From the NCBI GenBank assembly GCA_039707655.1, contig CM077668.1:68589086-68653085 (forward strand): a DNA stretch of 64,000 bases, given 5' to 3'. The position numbers and the translations under genes were made by a program. Origin of the DNA: Elymus sibiricus (taxonomy: Eukaryota > Streptophyta > Magnoliopsida > Poales > Poaceae). Shown in pieces: positions 46,141 through 57,842 of the stretch (position 1 is its first letter; each line of letters starts with the position of its first letter). The notes under the pieces are model-generated. The model searched no databases, was not told the DNA's origin, and saw nothing but the letters and a program-made list of their open reading frames with translations.

Positions 46141-46856
46141 ATGTCTCGAGAAAATATTCAAGATACCTAATAGCATAGGATTTTGAATGAGATCGAGAAA
46201 AGTACCAAAGATTACATGACTGCTCAGTTTGAGCACAACAAGTTCTTCACCGAAGAACTTAAGGCTCATTCTATTATTCTTGATGCTATTTCAAAACAAC
46301 TTGATGATGTTAGCGAGGAGGTTTCTCATCTCCAAGCACAATTTGCTCTTACTGAAAATTTGCTAGAAAAAATTTCTGACGCACAATCCACTTTGGTAAA
46401 TCGAATGGCTGCTAAGCCAGAATCCCTGAAACCAATTGGTAAGGATGAGGATCTTAAGATGATTGGTGTGTCTTCTATTGATTCTTTGTTTAGTAATGTT
46501 AATCTTGTTGACAAGGAGACTGAAGAAGAGTCAACTTTAGATAGAGGGCGTCTCCATGATTCGGAGGGTGAAAATCTTGATGCTAAAATTGTTGAAAGTG
46601 GGTTTGAAGAGGTTAAAACTTTAGCTAGCAATGCACCCACTATCTTGGATTGCCATGACTTTAATTATGATAGTTGTTCTTTGGTTGAGTGTATTTCTTT
46701 ATTGCAATCTTTGTTGAACTCACAAAATGCTTATGAACAAAATAAGGGTTTTACTAAGCATATTGTGGAAGCCTTAATGAAAGCTTTGGAAGAAAACCTT
46801 GAGTTAGAAATTTCTATTCCTAGAAAGTTGTATGATGAGTGGGATCCTACACGCAA
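46141..46856 (+). pseudogene. Element B gag-like protein, two adjacent stops near the start
   Basis: ATG at 46141 opens MSRENIQDT and then hits TAA TAG at 46168-46173. The frame resumes as HRILNEIEKSTKDYMTAQFE and stays open to the edge of the inserted block at about 46849. The protein is helical with coiled-coil character (LKAHSIILDAISKQLDDVSE) and acidic. This type of gag-side protein is found in Athila-like Triticeae elements without RT. CAA CAG to TAA TAG would need only two C-to-T changes. A start at 46183 (ATG) is possible but loses the conserved beginning. Confidence 0.75.
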
Positions 46857-47111
46857 ACGTGTACGATCAAGATCAGGGACTCACGGGAATATATCACAAC
46901 ACAACTCTAAACACCAATTAAAATAATTCAAGCTTTATATTACAAGCCAGGGGCCTCGAGGGCTCGAATACGAAAGCTCAAGAACACAAGTGTCAGCGGA
47001 AGCAAATATATCTGAGTACAGACATAAGTTAAACAAGTTGCCATAAGATGGCTAGCACAAATAGGGATACAGATCGATAAGGCGCAGGCCTCCTGCCTGG
47101 GAACCTCCTAA

Positions 47112-47209
47112 CTACTCCTGGCCGTCAGCGTCCTGCACGTAGTAGTAGCCACCCTCGGAGTAGTAGTAGTCGTCGTCGGCGGGGGCAGCCGGCTCTTGGG
47201 ATCCACCAT
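47112..47209 (-). pseudogene. Last exon-like block of a protein encoded in the long LTR-like block
   Basis: After an acceptor TTGCTGCGATCAG, the frame reads GGSQEPAAPADDDYYYSEGG then YYYVQDADGQE and a TAG at 47112-47114. The Tyr-rich acidic end is a sequence I have seen repeatedly as a predicted protein in Triticeae repeats, but its function is unknown. The upstream partner is probably 48492-48640. Confidence 0.5.
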
Positions 47210-48539
47210 CTGATCGCAGCAAACGGGTATAGGGGGAAAAGAAGTAGCAAAGCAACCGTGAGTACTCATCCAAAGTACTCGCAAGACTGACATCAGATCT
47301 ATGCTACAGATGCATCGGTATCAAATGAAAGGGGGTAGTATCTATGGACTAAACTACAGAATGCCAGAATAAGAGGGGGGAAGCTGGTCCTGTCGAAGAC
47401 TACGCTTCTGGCAGCCTCCATCTTGAAGCAGTAGAAGAGAGTAGTTGGTAAGTTAACCAAGTATCAACGTATAGCATAATCCTACTCGACGATCCTCTCC
47501 TCGTCGCCCTGTGGGAGAGCGATCACCGGGTTGTATCCGACACTTGTAAGGGTGTGTTTTATTAAGTATCCGGTTCTAGTTGTCAGAGGTCGGAATACAA
47601 CTCCGGGTCGTCCTTTTACCAAGGGACACGGCTATTTGAAAAGATAAACTTCCCTGCAGGGGTGCACCACATTGCCCAACATGCTCGACTCCTCTGGACG
47701 GACACACTTTCCTGGGTCTTGCCCGGCCTCGGAAGATCAACACGTCACAGCCCTACCTAGGCTTAACAGAGAAGTCAGCACGCCAGACTATATCCTATGC
47801 GCGCAGGGGTCTGGGCCCATCACCCATTGCACTCCTGCATGTTGCGTACGCGGCCGGTGAGCAGACCTGGCAACCCACACTACAAGGCGGTTGCTTTACG
47901 CGGTCCAACCCGGCGCACGCCGCTCAGTCGCTGACGTCTAGAAAGCTTCAGCTGATACCACGACGCCGAGAGCCCATAACTGTTCCCGCGTAGTTGGTTA
48001 GTGCGTATAGGCTCGTAGCCAAACTCAGATCAAATACCCAATCTCGTTAAGCGTGTTATTATGAAATAACCGCGGACAACGACCAGGGACCAGGCCCACC
48101 TCTCTCCTGGGTGGTCTCAACCTGCCCTGTCGCTCTGCCATAAAGTATCACTCAGGGGCCGTTGGGAACTCAGGCCCACCTCTACCTGGATGGAACCACC
48201 TGCCCCTTCAGCCCCCACATTCCCGAATCACCTGCGGGTACTCTACGAGCCGACCCGACTTTAGTCTCAATATTGTATCATGTGTAATATGTATATATAT
48301 ACCCGTGATCACCTCCCTAGTGATCACGGCCCGAAAGTATAGCATGGCAGACGGACAAGAATGTAGGGCCACTGATGGAATACTAGCATCCTATACTAAG
48401 CATTTAGAATTACAGGTAAAGGTATCAACAATGATAGCAAAGACAGGCTATGCAGCAGATTAGGATCAACCGATAAACAGTAACAGCTACACTACTCTAA
48501 TGCAAGCAGTAGAGAGAAGGAATAGGCGATATCGGGATG

Positions 48540-48640
48540 ATCAAGGGGGGTTTGCTTGCCTGGAAGCTCTGCGGAGAAGGACGGGTCGTCAGCACCGTAG
48601 TCGATCGGGGCAGCATTGGTGTCAGCCTTGAAGTCTACCG
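48540..48640 (-). pseudogene. Upstream exon-like block in the long LTR-like block
   Basis: After TTCTCTCCGGTAG the minus strand reads DFKADTNAAPIDYGADDP then SFSAELPGKQTPLDHPDI. The acidic composition fits the block at 47112. The first exon would lie in the GC-rich part near 49300-50200, where I cannot choose a start. Confidence 0.45.
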
Positions 48641-50832
48641 GAGAGAAGAGGAGGAAGAAACAATGAATATAATGCAAACAGATGCATGACGATGCATGAC
48701 ATAGCAATATGTGGTGACAGAGGTGATCTAACGCAGTGTCGGGTGATACCGGCGAAGGGGGATAACATCCGGGAAAGTATTCCCGGTGTTTGGCATTTTC
48801 GGACAGAGGGACCGGAGGGGGACGGTTGCATGTTCGCTATGTTAGGGACGTGTGACGGACGAACGGACTGCGTATTCAGATTCGTCTCGTCGTTCTGAGC
48901 AACTTTCATGTACAAAGTATTTTCATCCGAGTTACGGATTATTTTATAATAATTTTTAAAGATTTAATCAATTTCTGGAATTAACAGATTTAATTTAATT
49001 CAAAAAATCATTTATTGCGTCATCATGACGTCACCATGACGTCAGCAATCAATGTGACCTTTGACCAGTCAAATCTGACGGGTGGGTCCCACCTGTCAGT
49101 GCCTGTTAGCCCTAATTAACAGATTAATTAAGTTAATTAGTTCATTAAGTTAATTAAACTTAATTATTTAATTTAAACAAAATTAATTAAGTTAATTAAT
49201 TATTAAGTTAATTAATTAATTAATTAATTAATTAATTATTTTTATTTTTATTATTTATTTTTCTTTTTCTTTTTTCGTTCTGGGGGTGGACCCCGGCTGT
49301 CATTGGCCTAGTGTGGCGGGGCCCATTCGTCATTGGCCCCAAGGGCCAACCGGGCGCTGGGTGCGGGCGCCGCCCGACGCAGGGGCTCGCCGGCGAGGCA
49401 ACGGCGGGGCGAGCGGCGGCGGCCGGAAACGGCGCAGCAGCGGCGCGAGCACAGGGAGGCCAGCCACGGCGGACGGGGTGGAGCAGCAGCAGGGAGCAGC
49501 TGCTGCTACTGCAGCGCGCGGCGCGGGGCACGGCGGGGGGCGAGCGTGGCGGAGCAGCGAGCGGCGCGCGGGGCGAGTGGGGCGAGCGGCCGGGCGCGGG
49601 TCGGCGTGGGGGCAGGGCGCGGGGAGCGGCTGCGGAGCGCGGCGAGGTGGCCAGGGCGCGGGCGGCCGTGGGAGCGCACAGGCGCAGGCAGGGCGCCGCG
49701 ACCGGCTAGCAGGGGCCGCGGGGCGCGCGGGGTCACGGGCGCACGTGGGCGCCAAAAAAGCGGCGCGGGCGCGTCGAGGCCGTGTGCGAGGAGCACGGGC
49801 AGGGGGAGCCCGGGGTGCGGCTGGCGAGTGCGGTGACGACGCGGTCAAGGGGCACGGGGCAGAGCCTGGACGCGGCGACGGCGACCAGCGTGGGTGCAGG
49901 GCGCGGCGGGGGTGGCGAGCGGGGACGGGGCCCGGGCGCGGCCTCGCGCGAGCGCGCGCGCGCTGAGGAGGCGTGGGAGCAGGGCAGCGGCAGGCCGTGT
50001 CGACCGGGGCGGCGCCGAACGGCGATGGGGAGGAGGAAAGCGGAGAGAGGGGGGAGGACGCCGGGCCTCACTTGCGGTGCAGGGGAACGGGGGCGGCGAG
50101 GCGCGAGGAGGCCGGTCGGGGGGGAGGATGAGGAGGTGGTGTGGCGATGACGGCGACGGGCGGCGGCGAGGCGACGGCGTCGGGGCGGCGTCGGGCGCGT
50201 CGTCCCCGATCCCGATCTAGATCGGGGAGAGAGGGAGGAGAGCGAGGGGGTGAGTGGGGATAGGGTTAGGGTTTCGGGGACGCTCGGGGGGGGGGGGGGG
50301 TTGTAGTGGGCGGGTGGGCCGGCCTGGTGGGCAGCCGGCTGTGCTGAGGCCCAGTTGGGCCACGGCCCAGCGGGGGGGGGGGCTTTGCCCTTTGTTTTAT
50401 TTTTTTTATTTTTTTTGTTTATATTTTTTTTATTCTTTCTGTTTTATTCTAGTTTTATAAAATATCTAAACATCATCTAAATTAGTGTTACTAAATATGT
50501 TGCTGCCATTAAAAGTTTTACTCTAGAATAAAATATTTCAGTATTTTATAAAATACCAAAGGCATTTATATAATTATTTTTGCTGCTGTTTTAATTGTTT
50601 TAGTGCATTTAAATATTTTATAAAAGTGTGGTTTCTCCACCAATATTAATCATGATTTATTTGCTACAACTGGAACATTTTAGTTTTGATATTTGAAAAC
50701 TTTTATCGTTTGACTTCAATTTAAATTTGAATTTGAACTGGATTCGAATCAACGCGAGATTAACAACAGTAATCGTGGTGATGTGGCATCATTAGTAGAG
50801 GATTACTGTAGCTTAATTATCCGGGCGTCACA

Positions 50833-51243
50833 AATGCCTTGTGTGATTTGGGTGCAAGTGTTTCTACAATTCCAAAGTCTCTTTGTGATGTTCTCGGTTT
50901 TACCAATATGGATGAGTGTTCTCTTAATTTGCATTTGGTGGATTCTACTATTAAAAAGCCATTGGGGAGGATCACTGATGTTCTTATTGTTGCAAATAGG
51001 AAATATGTACCCGTGGACTTTATTATTCTTGATATTGATTGCAATCCGTCTTATCCTTTGATTCATGGAAGACCGTTTTTATGCACCATTGGTGCGGTGA
51101 TTGATATGAAAGAGGGAAATATAAAGTTTTAGTTTCCTTCAAAGAAGGGCTTGGAACACTTCCCGAGGACCAAAATAAAACCGCCCTATGAATCCATTAT
51201 GAGGGCCACCTATGGAGTAAAATCCAAGAATGAAAATACTTGA
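50833..51243 (+). pseudogene. Element B protease-like fragment
   Basis: The frame reads NALCDLGASVSTIPKSLCDV at the junction, then LGFTNMDECSLNLHLVDSTI and FIILDIDCNPSYPLIHGRPF. This is the Athila-type aspartic protease region, with DLGAS in place of the usual DxGAS. It stops at 51130-51132 (TAG) and related sequence continues to about 51243 (KGLEHFPRTKIKPPYESIM). The N-terminal side has been lost at the boundary with the inserted block. RT does not follow. Confidence 0.8.
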
Positions 51244-53725
51244 TGTATTGCTTTATGCCTAGCTAAGGGCGTAAAACGATAGCGCTTGTTGGGAGGCAAC
51301 CCAACGAATAAAATAAATTTTTATTTTTCACTTTTTGGTCCTGTTCTTTTGATTATCCTCTATTTGCCTCTGTTTTTAGTTGGTTTTTATATTTTAATTA
51401 GTGTTTGTGCCAAGTAAGACCTTTGGGATGATATGGATGCTTGTGAACGCAATTCTATGAAAAACAGAAACTTTGACGCCTAGTCCAGAATTTTTATAAA
51501 TTCGTCAAAGCGTCGAATGAGTCTGAATTTTTACACCTGATTGATATACAAATTTTCCACGTTGTCCTAATTTTTCAGAATTTTTGGAGTTACAGAAGTA
51601 TGGCTTTTCAACAGATTGCTACAGACTGTTCTGTTTTTGACAGATTCTGTTTTTGATGCATTGTTTGCTTGTTTTGATGAAACTATGGATTGTATCGGGG
51701 GGTGCAAGCCATGAGTGAGAACACAGTACCTATAATGCAAAATAAAATTTGAATGGGTTTTGAACAGTACTTATAGTGGTAATTTGTTTTGTTATACTAA
51801 CGGATCTCATGAAGGTTTTGTTGAGTTTTGTGTGATTGAAGTTTTCAAGTTTTGGGTGTGACGACGATGGATGAAGGAATGAAGAGATGCAAAAGCCTAA
51901 GCTTGGAGATGCCCAAGGCACCCCAAGGTAATATCCAAGGAGACTCAAGCATCTAAGCTTGGGGATGCCCCGGAAGGCATCCCCTCTTTCTTCTAACGAC
52001 TATCGATAACACACTTGAGGCTATATTTTTATTCATCACATGATATGTGTTTTGCTTGGAGCGTCTTGTATGATATGAGTCTTTGCTTTATTTTATTTTT
52101 ACTTTATCACAATCATCACCTCTGAACACATTTGCTTGAGATAGCTTCACATCATCATGATTTGTTAGAATTGCTCTTTGTGCTTCACTTAAATTTGTTG
52201 AGCTAGGTGATTGCTCTAGTGCTTCACTTATATCTTTTTGAGCACGGTGGTGCTTTTGTTTTAAAGAAACTTGTTCTCTTGCTTCACTTATATCTTTTTG
52301 AGAATGCTAGATATTTTGCAGAAATGTTGCTCTCATGCTTGACTTATATCTTTTTCAGAGTTTGAAAACAGTTATGGTAAATTGTACAAGCTACGAGCTT
52401 GGTCCCCATGTGATGAATATTCAAGAGGAATAATGAAAACTAGCATAAAAAATTTATGGGACATGAGAAAACTTGATTCTTTGCAATAGTTTTGAGATAT
52501 GTAGATGATGATATGTGAGTAATGTTCATGAGAAATTATGCTCTAGTATGAATATTGATGTTAAGGTTTATGATTCCCTATGCAAGCACATCAAGTCAAT
52601 AGTTATGCAATGAAGTTACATCCTACTTGTGGTGCATTATTCGGTGTTGGTTATGTTTTATGTGTGCATGTGCATCACTATGGTTTCTTAGTTGGTCGCT
52701 TCCCAATCTTTTTGCTACCCTCCATTTGTACTAAGTGGGAATACTACTTGTGCATCCATTACCTTAAACTTGTTTTGCCAATTGTGTCCACCATACCTAC
52801 CTATATGCGGTATTTCATTGTCGTCCTAAGTAAATTTGCATGTGCCATCTCTAAAAAAATTCAAAAATAATTTCTCTTTTGTATGCCCGTATCGCTCATG
52901 AAGCAGTGAGGGGTGGCCGATGAATTCCATCTTGGATATGTCATTCTCACTATGAGTGTTTATTCACTTGTCATTGCACGAGAGTGTGGCGGTAAAAGGG
53001 ATGCCCAGTCCCAAAATAAATTAAATTTCCTTGGAATGTGTTGGTATGGAGGGCACCCGTGAATACGGCTAGCCATGGATTGTGATAAGGAAAGGTGGAA
53101 AAACAAATTCCTTCGGATGTGAATGGAGAAAAGGGACAAAAGTCTCAAAACCATGGAACGATGATGGAGAGCAAAACGTTTATTTTCAGTTCGGGAACCG
53201 CCTATGATGTATCTAGTGTGGAAGGTATTGGGAACTCTAAGTCATTCTCCTTGACGAGAAAAGCATGTCTCCCAAAATAAATTTTTCATCTCTTCTAAAA
53301 AAACTTGAGTTCTGGCACCTCTGTAAATCAATGCTTCCCTCTGCGAAGGGCCTTTCTATTTATTTTTATGTTGAGTCTCATCCTTCTCATTAAAAGCACC
53401 ACTAGGGGATCATGAGATCATGTGTGTGCATGGAGTATGATTGATATTCGAGTGTGTTTCATGAATGGATCAATGATTGAGCATAATGGGCTAGGGATAA
53501 TTTTCTTTAGCATTGTTATTTTGAAAGGCATGGTTACTTGTTAGCATCACTTGAGTATTTATGTCCTCATGTAAAACTATAGACTATTGCTTTGAATCAT
53601 ACAAGTCCTCATGTCTATGCTATGAAAATAACTTGATGAAGTATGTTGGGTAGCATTCCACAATCAAAAATATGTTTTATCACTTTCCTACTCGAGGACG
53701 AGCAGGAGTTAAGCTTGAGGATGCT
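51244..53725 (+). other. Element B 3' non-coding region
   Basis: This 2.5-kb stretch starts with the motif GCTTGTTGGGAGGCAACCCA (near 51287), common after the coding part of Athila-type Triticeae elements. It contains several copies of CTTGCTTCACTTATATCTTTTTGAG (in parts, 52190-52350) and ends GCAGGAGTTAAGCTTGAGGA before the 3' LTR, a purine-rich tract. No coding frame is supported. Confidence 0.7.
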
Positions 53726-55278
53726 TGATACGTCTCCAACGTATCTATTATTTTTGCTTGTTCCATGCTATGATATTATTATTCTTGGATGTTTTTAATA
53801 TCATTTCATATATTTTTTATATCATTTTTGGGGACTAACCTATTAACTTAGTGCCATGTGCCAGTTCCTGTTTACTGCCCTGTTTTTGTTTTACAGAAAA
53901 TCAATATCAGATAAGATCAAATTGCCCCGCAACTTTTTGGAGATTTTTTTCTGGAGATAAGGATCAACGTGAACTTGGAAGCCAAGGAAGAAGCTTCTAG
54001 AGGGCCCCACATGGCACCAGGGCGCGCCCCAGTGCCATGTGGGCCCCCTCTGCCTCCTTTTGCCCTACTTCCGCCTCTATAAATTCAGAAGAATTCCAAA
54101 AACCCTAGGAGAGTAGATGAAATACTTTTTCCGCCGCCGCAAGCCTCTGTTCTCGCGAGATCCCATCTGGAGGCGTTCTCTGGTACTCCGCCGGAGGGGG
54201 AACTCATCATGGAGGGGCTCTACATCAACCTTGCCGCCTCTCCGATGATGCGTGAGTAGTTCACCATAGACCTACAGGTCCGTAGGTAGTAGCTAGATGG
54301 CTCTCTCTCTCTTTGTGTTTCTCAATACAACGGTCTCCATGATCTTCATGGAGATCCATTCGATGTAATGACTTTGTGCGGTGTGTTTGTTGGGATCCGA
54401 TGAATTGTGAGTTTATGATCAGATCTATCCTTGTTTTATTTGAGTTCTTCTCTGATCTCTTTTATGCATGATCTAGAATAGCCATGTATGTCTTCTCCGA
54501 AGTTTTGGTTTGGTTTGGCCAACTAGATTGGATCTTCTTGCAATCGGGAGAGGTGCTCGGTAATGGGTTCAATCTTACGGTGCTCAGTCCTAGTGACAGA
54601 AGGGGAGTTGACACGCATGTGTTGTTGCCATTAAGGATAACATGTTGGGATGAATTCTTATTTGCGTTTATCTTGACTACATCATGTCATCGTTCTTTGT
54701 GCATTACTTCGTTCTCTTGAACTTAGTACACTAGATGCATGCTGGATAGCGGTCGATGTGTGAAATAATAGTAGTAGATGCAGGCAGGAGTCGGTCTACT
54801 TGATTTGGATGTGATGCCTATATCATGATCATTGCCTTGGATAGTGTCATAATTATTTTCTTTTCTATCAATAGCCCAATAGTAATTTGTTTACCCACCG
54901 TATGCTATTTTCTTGAGAGATGCCTCTAGTGATCTCTACGGCCCCTGGGTCTATTTTTATCATAAGATCTATCTTGTTTTCTTATACAAAAATACCAAAA
55001 ATATTTGTTGCATATTTTTATATTTTATTTATTTATCAATCTATCAATCTATCATATACCTTTAATCTCGTTACTTAGCCATCGAGAGATTGACAACCTC
55101 TTGTTTGCGTTGGGTGCGAAGGTGCGTTTTGTGTGCAGGTGCTGTTTACGTGGTGTTGCTTGGTTCTCCTACTGGATTGATAACCTTGGTTTCATAACTG
55201 AGGGAAATACTTACTCTACTGTGCTGCATGATCCTCTCCTCTTCGGGGATAAAAATCCAACGCAGTCTACAAGTAGCA
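53726..55278 (+). repeat. 3' LTR of element B, uninterrupted
   Basis: It starts TGATACGTCTCCAACGTATC and ends CTACAAGTAGCA, 1,553 bp. It serves as the reference showing that the 5' LTR was split at two places by the Angela-type element and element C. It contains a CTCTCTCTCT run near 54300. Confidence 0.95.
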
Positions 55279-55510
55279 ACGTGCTGCACGATACCAGCAA
55301 GCCCTGCGCCGCTACCATAGCCGCAGAGTTCGTGCCCGAAGCTTTGAGGAAGGTGATCTTGTCCTTAGGCGTGTTCAGTCTGCCAAGGGTGCAAACAAGT
55401 TGACATCGAAGTGGGAAGGCCCTTACCGGGTAGTACGTGTCACCAGACCTGGCGCGGTCCATCTGGAGACCGAAGATGGCATCCCCTATGCAAAACTCAT
55501 GGAATATTGA
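55279..55510 (+). pseudogene. Element A integrase C-terminal remainder
   Basis: After the ACGTG duplication, pol sequence resumes: SAKGANKLTSKWEGPYRVV-like residues (visible as GANKLTSKWEGPYRVVRVT in a shifted frame) and VHLETEDGIP. The frame ends near 55509. It completes the integrase cut at 26206. Confidence 0.8.
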
Positions 55511-57842
55511 GCATCTTCGTAAGTTCTACCCATAAGGCGCGGTTGCCAGACCTTGTCGCGACAACCTGTTTTGTAATAGCATAGTCCCTAGGACTTGTAA
55601 CCCTTTGTACAAAGCCAGGCGAAGACCCTGTGCAAAGCAAATAAAATGAAGCGCTGTAACAAAGAAAACTTGCATGCATGCATAACATCCTGCATATTTA
55701 GACATAATATTATCGTGATTACAATAAAGCAACTAAAATGCAGCAGAGGGCATTGTGCCGCTTCCCTCCCTTTGGTGATAGCGGGAAGGCTTCTTCACTG
55801 ACAATGCCCCCGGGAAGGAGGAGGCCACAGGCCCATGCACCAGTCTCCGACAACCCCTCCGTGTCGGGAATGACAAGGAGTCCAACAAAAGGAGATAAGT
55901 GCCCTGCTTAGTACCCTTTCATTCCATGCTGTGACTTAAGTATGTAGGACTTGTACGTGAGGAAGCCTAGCTGCCCCTACCATTTGCGCTCCTATCCTTG
56001 ATTCGAGTGCACTCGATAAGGGTGGTTGTAGTCACATTTTGGGGGAGGTTGGCTGGGGGTTGGCCTCAGATCGCACTTGCCGACCCATTTTTTCCTTATT
56101 AAGCGTGGCTTCGGTAAGTAGCGTTGCGAGAGGCCAGCAAGGATGCCTTGCCGGGATCACCGTTCAGTATGTTTGAACACATACACACACAAAAAAAAAA
56201 CCCGACAAGCTCTTTTTCCAAATTCACGTAAATAAACAAGTACAAACCATACAAGTCTTGGCTTGGACGAAAGGATACATAGTCTTTATTTACATATGGC
56301 GAGTGCCTACATCTTTTGATATGGAAAAAGATAGGTGCCCTGTGATGCCTCTGTTACCCCTCTCCTCCTAGGGTTCGTCTCGAGTGCGAGAAGGACAAAA
56401 GGAGAACCTAGGCGGGGCACGTCCGGCAAGACAAGGGAAGGCATCGCTCGGCAACCCGTCGCCATCATCTCCACCATCTACGGGCGGCAGAAGACACCAA
56501 GAGAACTCCCCCCATCACCCTTCCAGAATAGGTTGGCGATGATGGTGCCGAGGTGGAGCCGGAAGATGGAGCAGCAGGCGGCCAATACGAGACGAAGGTG
56601 TCGGTGCCATCATACTCCGACCTGACGGCCTGCCACCCGCCTTCCTCGTCTTCGCCGGCTTCCTCCTCGTCACTGTCGCTCCGGGGGGACGCCGGGCCTC
56701 CGGCCCATCACCTTCCCCGGAGAGGCGGATGATGGTGGTGGCGGTGCCCAGCGAGCGCTGAAGACGCCACTCCCCACCTTGGCGGGCAGGAGGGCACCTC
56801 CATCTTCAGCGTCATCCCCAGCTTCGCTGGAGGAGGCTGCGCTGGGATACTGAAGATCCCTAGCGCAGCACTATGGGCGGACGCCAGAAGCCCTGAAGAC
56901 CCCACAGCAGGCTTGTCGGGCCCTTCCAACTTACGACAGGAATGGTGCCCCTGCCCCAAGCAGCGAGCTCGTATGGAGAGTTTGCGTCCCCACACAGAGA
57001 ACACGCCACTGTCAAGGAGGGACGCAACGCCCTCCTGACCGGGATCGATGCGGCGATCATTGGCACGCAGCTGCAAATTGCAGCCGCCCCGCCTACGACT
57101 GCCGCATCTCTCGCGGCCTCAGACCAGACTCACTCCCCGAGCGCTGACACAAGCTTTCAAGATCGCAACCAAAGAGCCCCTGAGGACCCTGGGAGAGGCT
57201 CTTGTTGCCGGAGCCGGGATCAGGCCCCGGCCCCTCCTCCTCATCATGGTGGAAGAGAGGACAGGAAGGAAGAAGGAGGAGGTATGTGGTTGAACGCCTC
57301 CCTTCCCCCTCGCGCTCCCTTTTATAGCCGAGCAGGGGCAGGGGCCTGGTTCCCCACTACCCTGGGGCGGCCGCCCCACTTCTCCAATCCGGCCTACCTA
57401 CACCACTGACGGCGTCCAGATTCATCAACTGCCCCTCTGCGCCAATCCAGGGCGCTGTGCCTCTCGTCAATGGCACACGTTCCCGCGCCCTATGCTTCCA
57501 TCACCTACCCCGTGCAATGCATGCGGCGCGCGTGGCGGAAACGGCAGACATGGTGGGTGAGGTAAAGTGGCATTTACCCCCGGCTCATGCGCGGGCGCCA
57601 TAATTTACCTCCCATGGACGTGGGCATCCACTTGCCTACTGCGTGGGTAGACCCATGATGTTCGGGCGTCGCACGTCTCGCGCGGAGCACGGAGGATGGT
57701 TCAACTTCAGGTTAATGAAGAAGCAAAGAAGATCTCAGGAAAACGAATCCCGCCGCGGCACAGTCCAGGTGACCGCCCGTGCATTGTTAGGGCCTACCCC
57801 AACGATGCCCAGCAGCACGTATGGTCCAGGCCCGGGGGCTTC
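55511..57842. other. Element A 3' region with possible antisense transcription unit
   Basis: No plus-strand gene is supported. On the minus strand, TATAAAA at 57326-57320 is followed 79 bases later by an ATG at 57247. Several GC-rich frames follow towards 56330 without recognisable domains. The region ends CCCGGGGGCTTC, a purine/pyrimidine tract of the type that precedes 3' LTRs. Confidence 0.4.

Larger units (their letters stand above)
46849..50832 (-). mobile_element. Long LTR-like block, probable truncated solo LTR of a Tekay/Del-type gypsy
   Basis: The right end reads TGTGACGCCCGGATAATTAA inward on the minus strand. The left side starts near ACACGCAAACGTGTACGATC, which from memory lies a few dozen bases inside the other terminus of such a repeat. 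No internal coding region of a retroelement and no target duplication are seen. Internal features are an ATTAATTA microsatellite (49105-49245), a strongly GC-rich part (49280-50330), a 15-base G tract (50286-50300) and short spliced-looking reading frames on the minus strand. It interrupts element B between gag and protease. Confidence 0.6.
26207..55278 (+). mobile_element. Element B: Athila-type gypsy retrotransposon, gag-bearing and probably non-autonomous
   Basis: The element is flanked by ACGTG at 26202-26206 and 55279-55283. Its 5' LTR is 26207-26245 plus 34988-36122 plus 45524-45905, about 1,556 bp once two insertions are removed. The 3' LTR is 53726-55278, 1,553 bp. Between them are an Asp-tRNA primer site, a gag frame, part of a protease and a long 3' non-coding region. 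No RT or integrase is seen, though sequence may have been lost at the 46849-50832 block. It sits in the integrase C-terminal region of element A. Confidence 0.92.

Noticed and set aside
46860..46880. TGTACGATCAAGATCAGGG as the exact left terminus of the long LTR-like block
   Set aside because: It begins with TG, but the flanking bases give no target duplication with the right end, and the preceding ACACGCAAACG also looks like part of the repeat.
49286..50220. Several long overlapping frames on both strands in GC-rich sequence
   Set aside because: Stop codons are rare at this base composition, the products are Ala/Arg/Gly-rich without domains, and the block lies in a repeat. Only the downstream exon-like blocks have splice-like borders.
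50263..50278. TAGGGTTAGGGTTTCGG as telomere-type repeat
   Set aside because: Only two partial units are present; plant promoters and leaders often carry AAACCCTA boxes.
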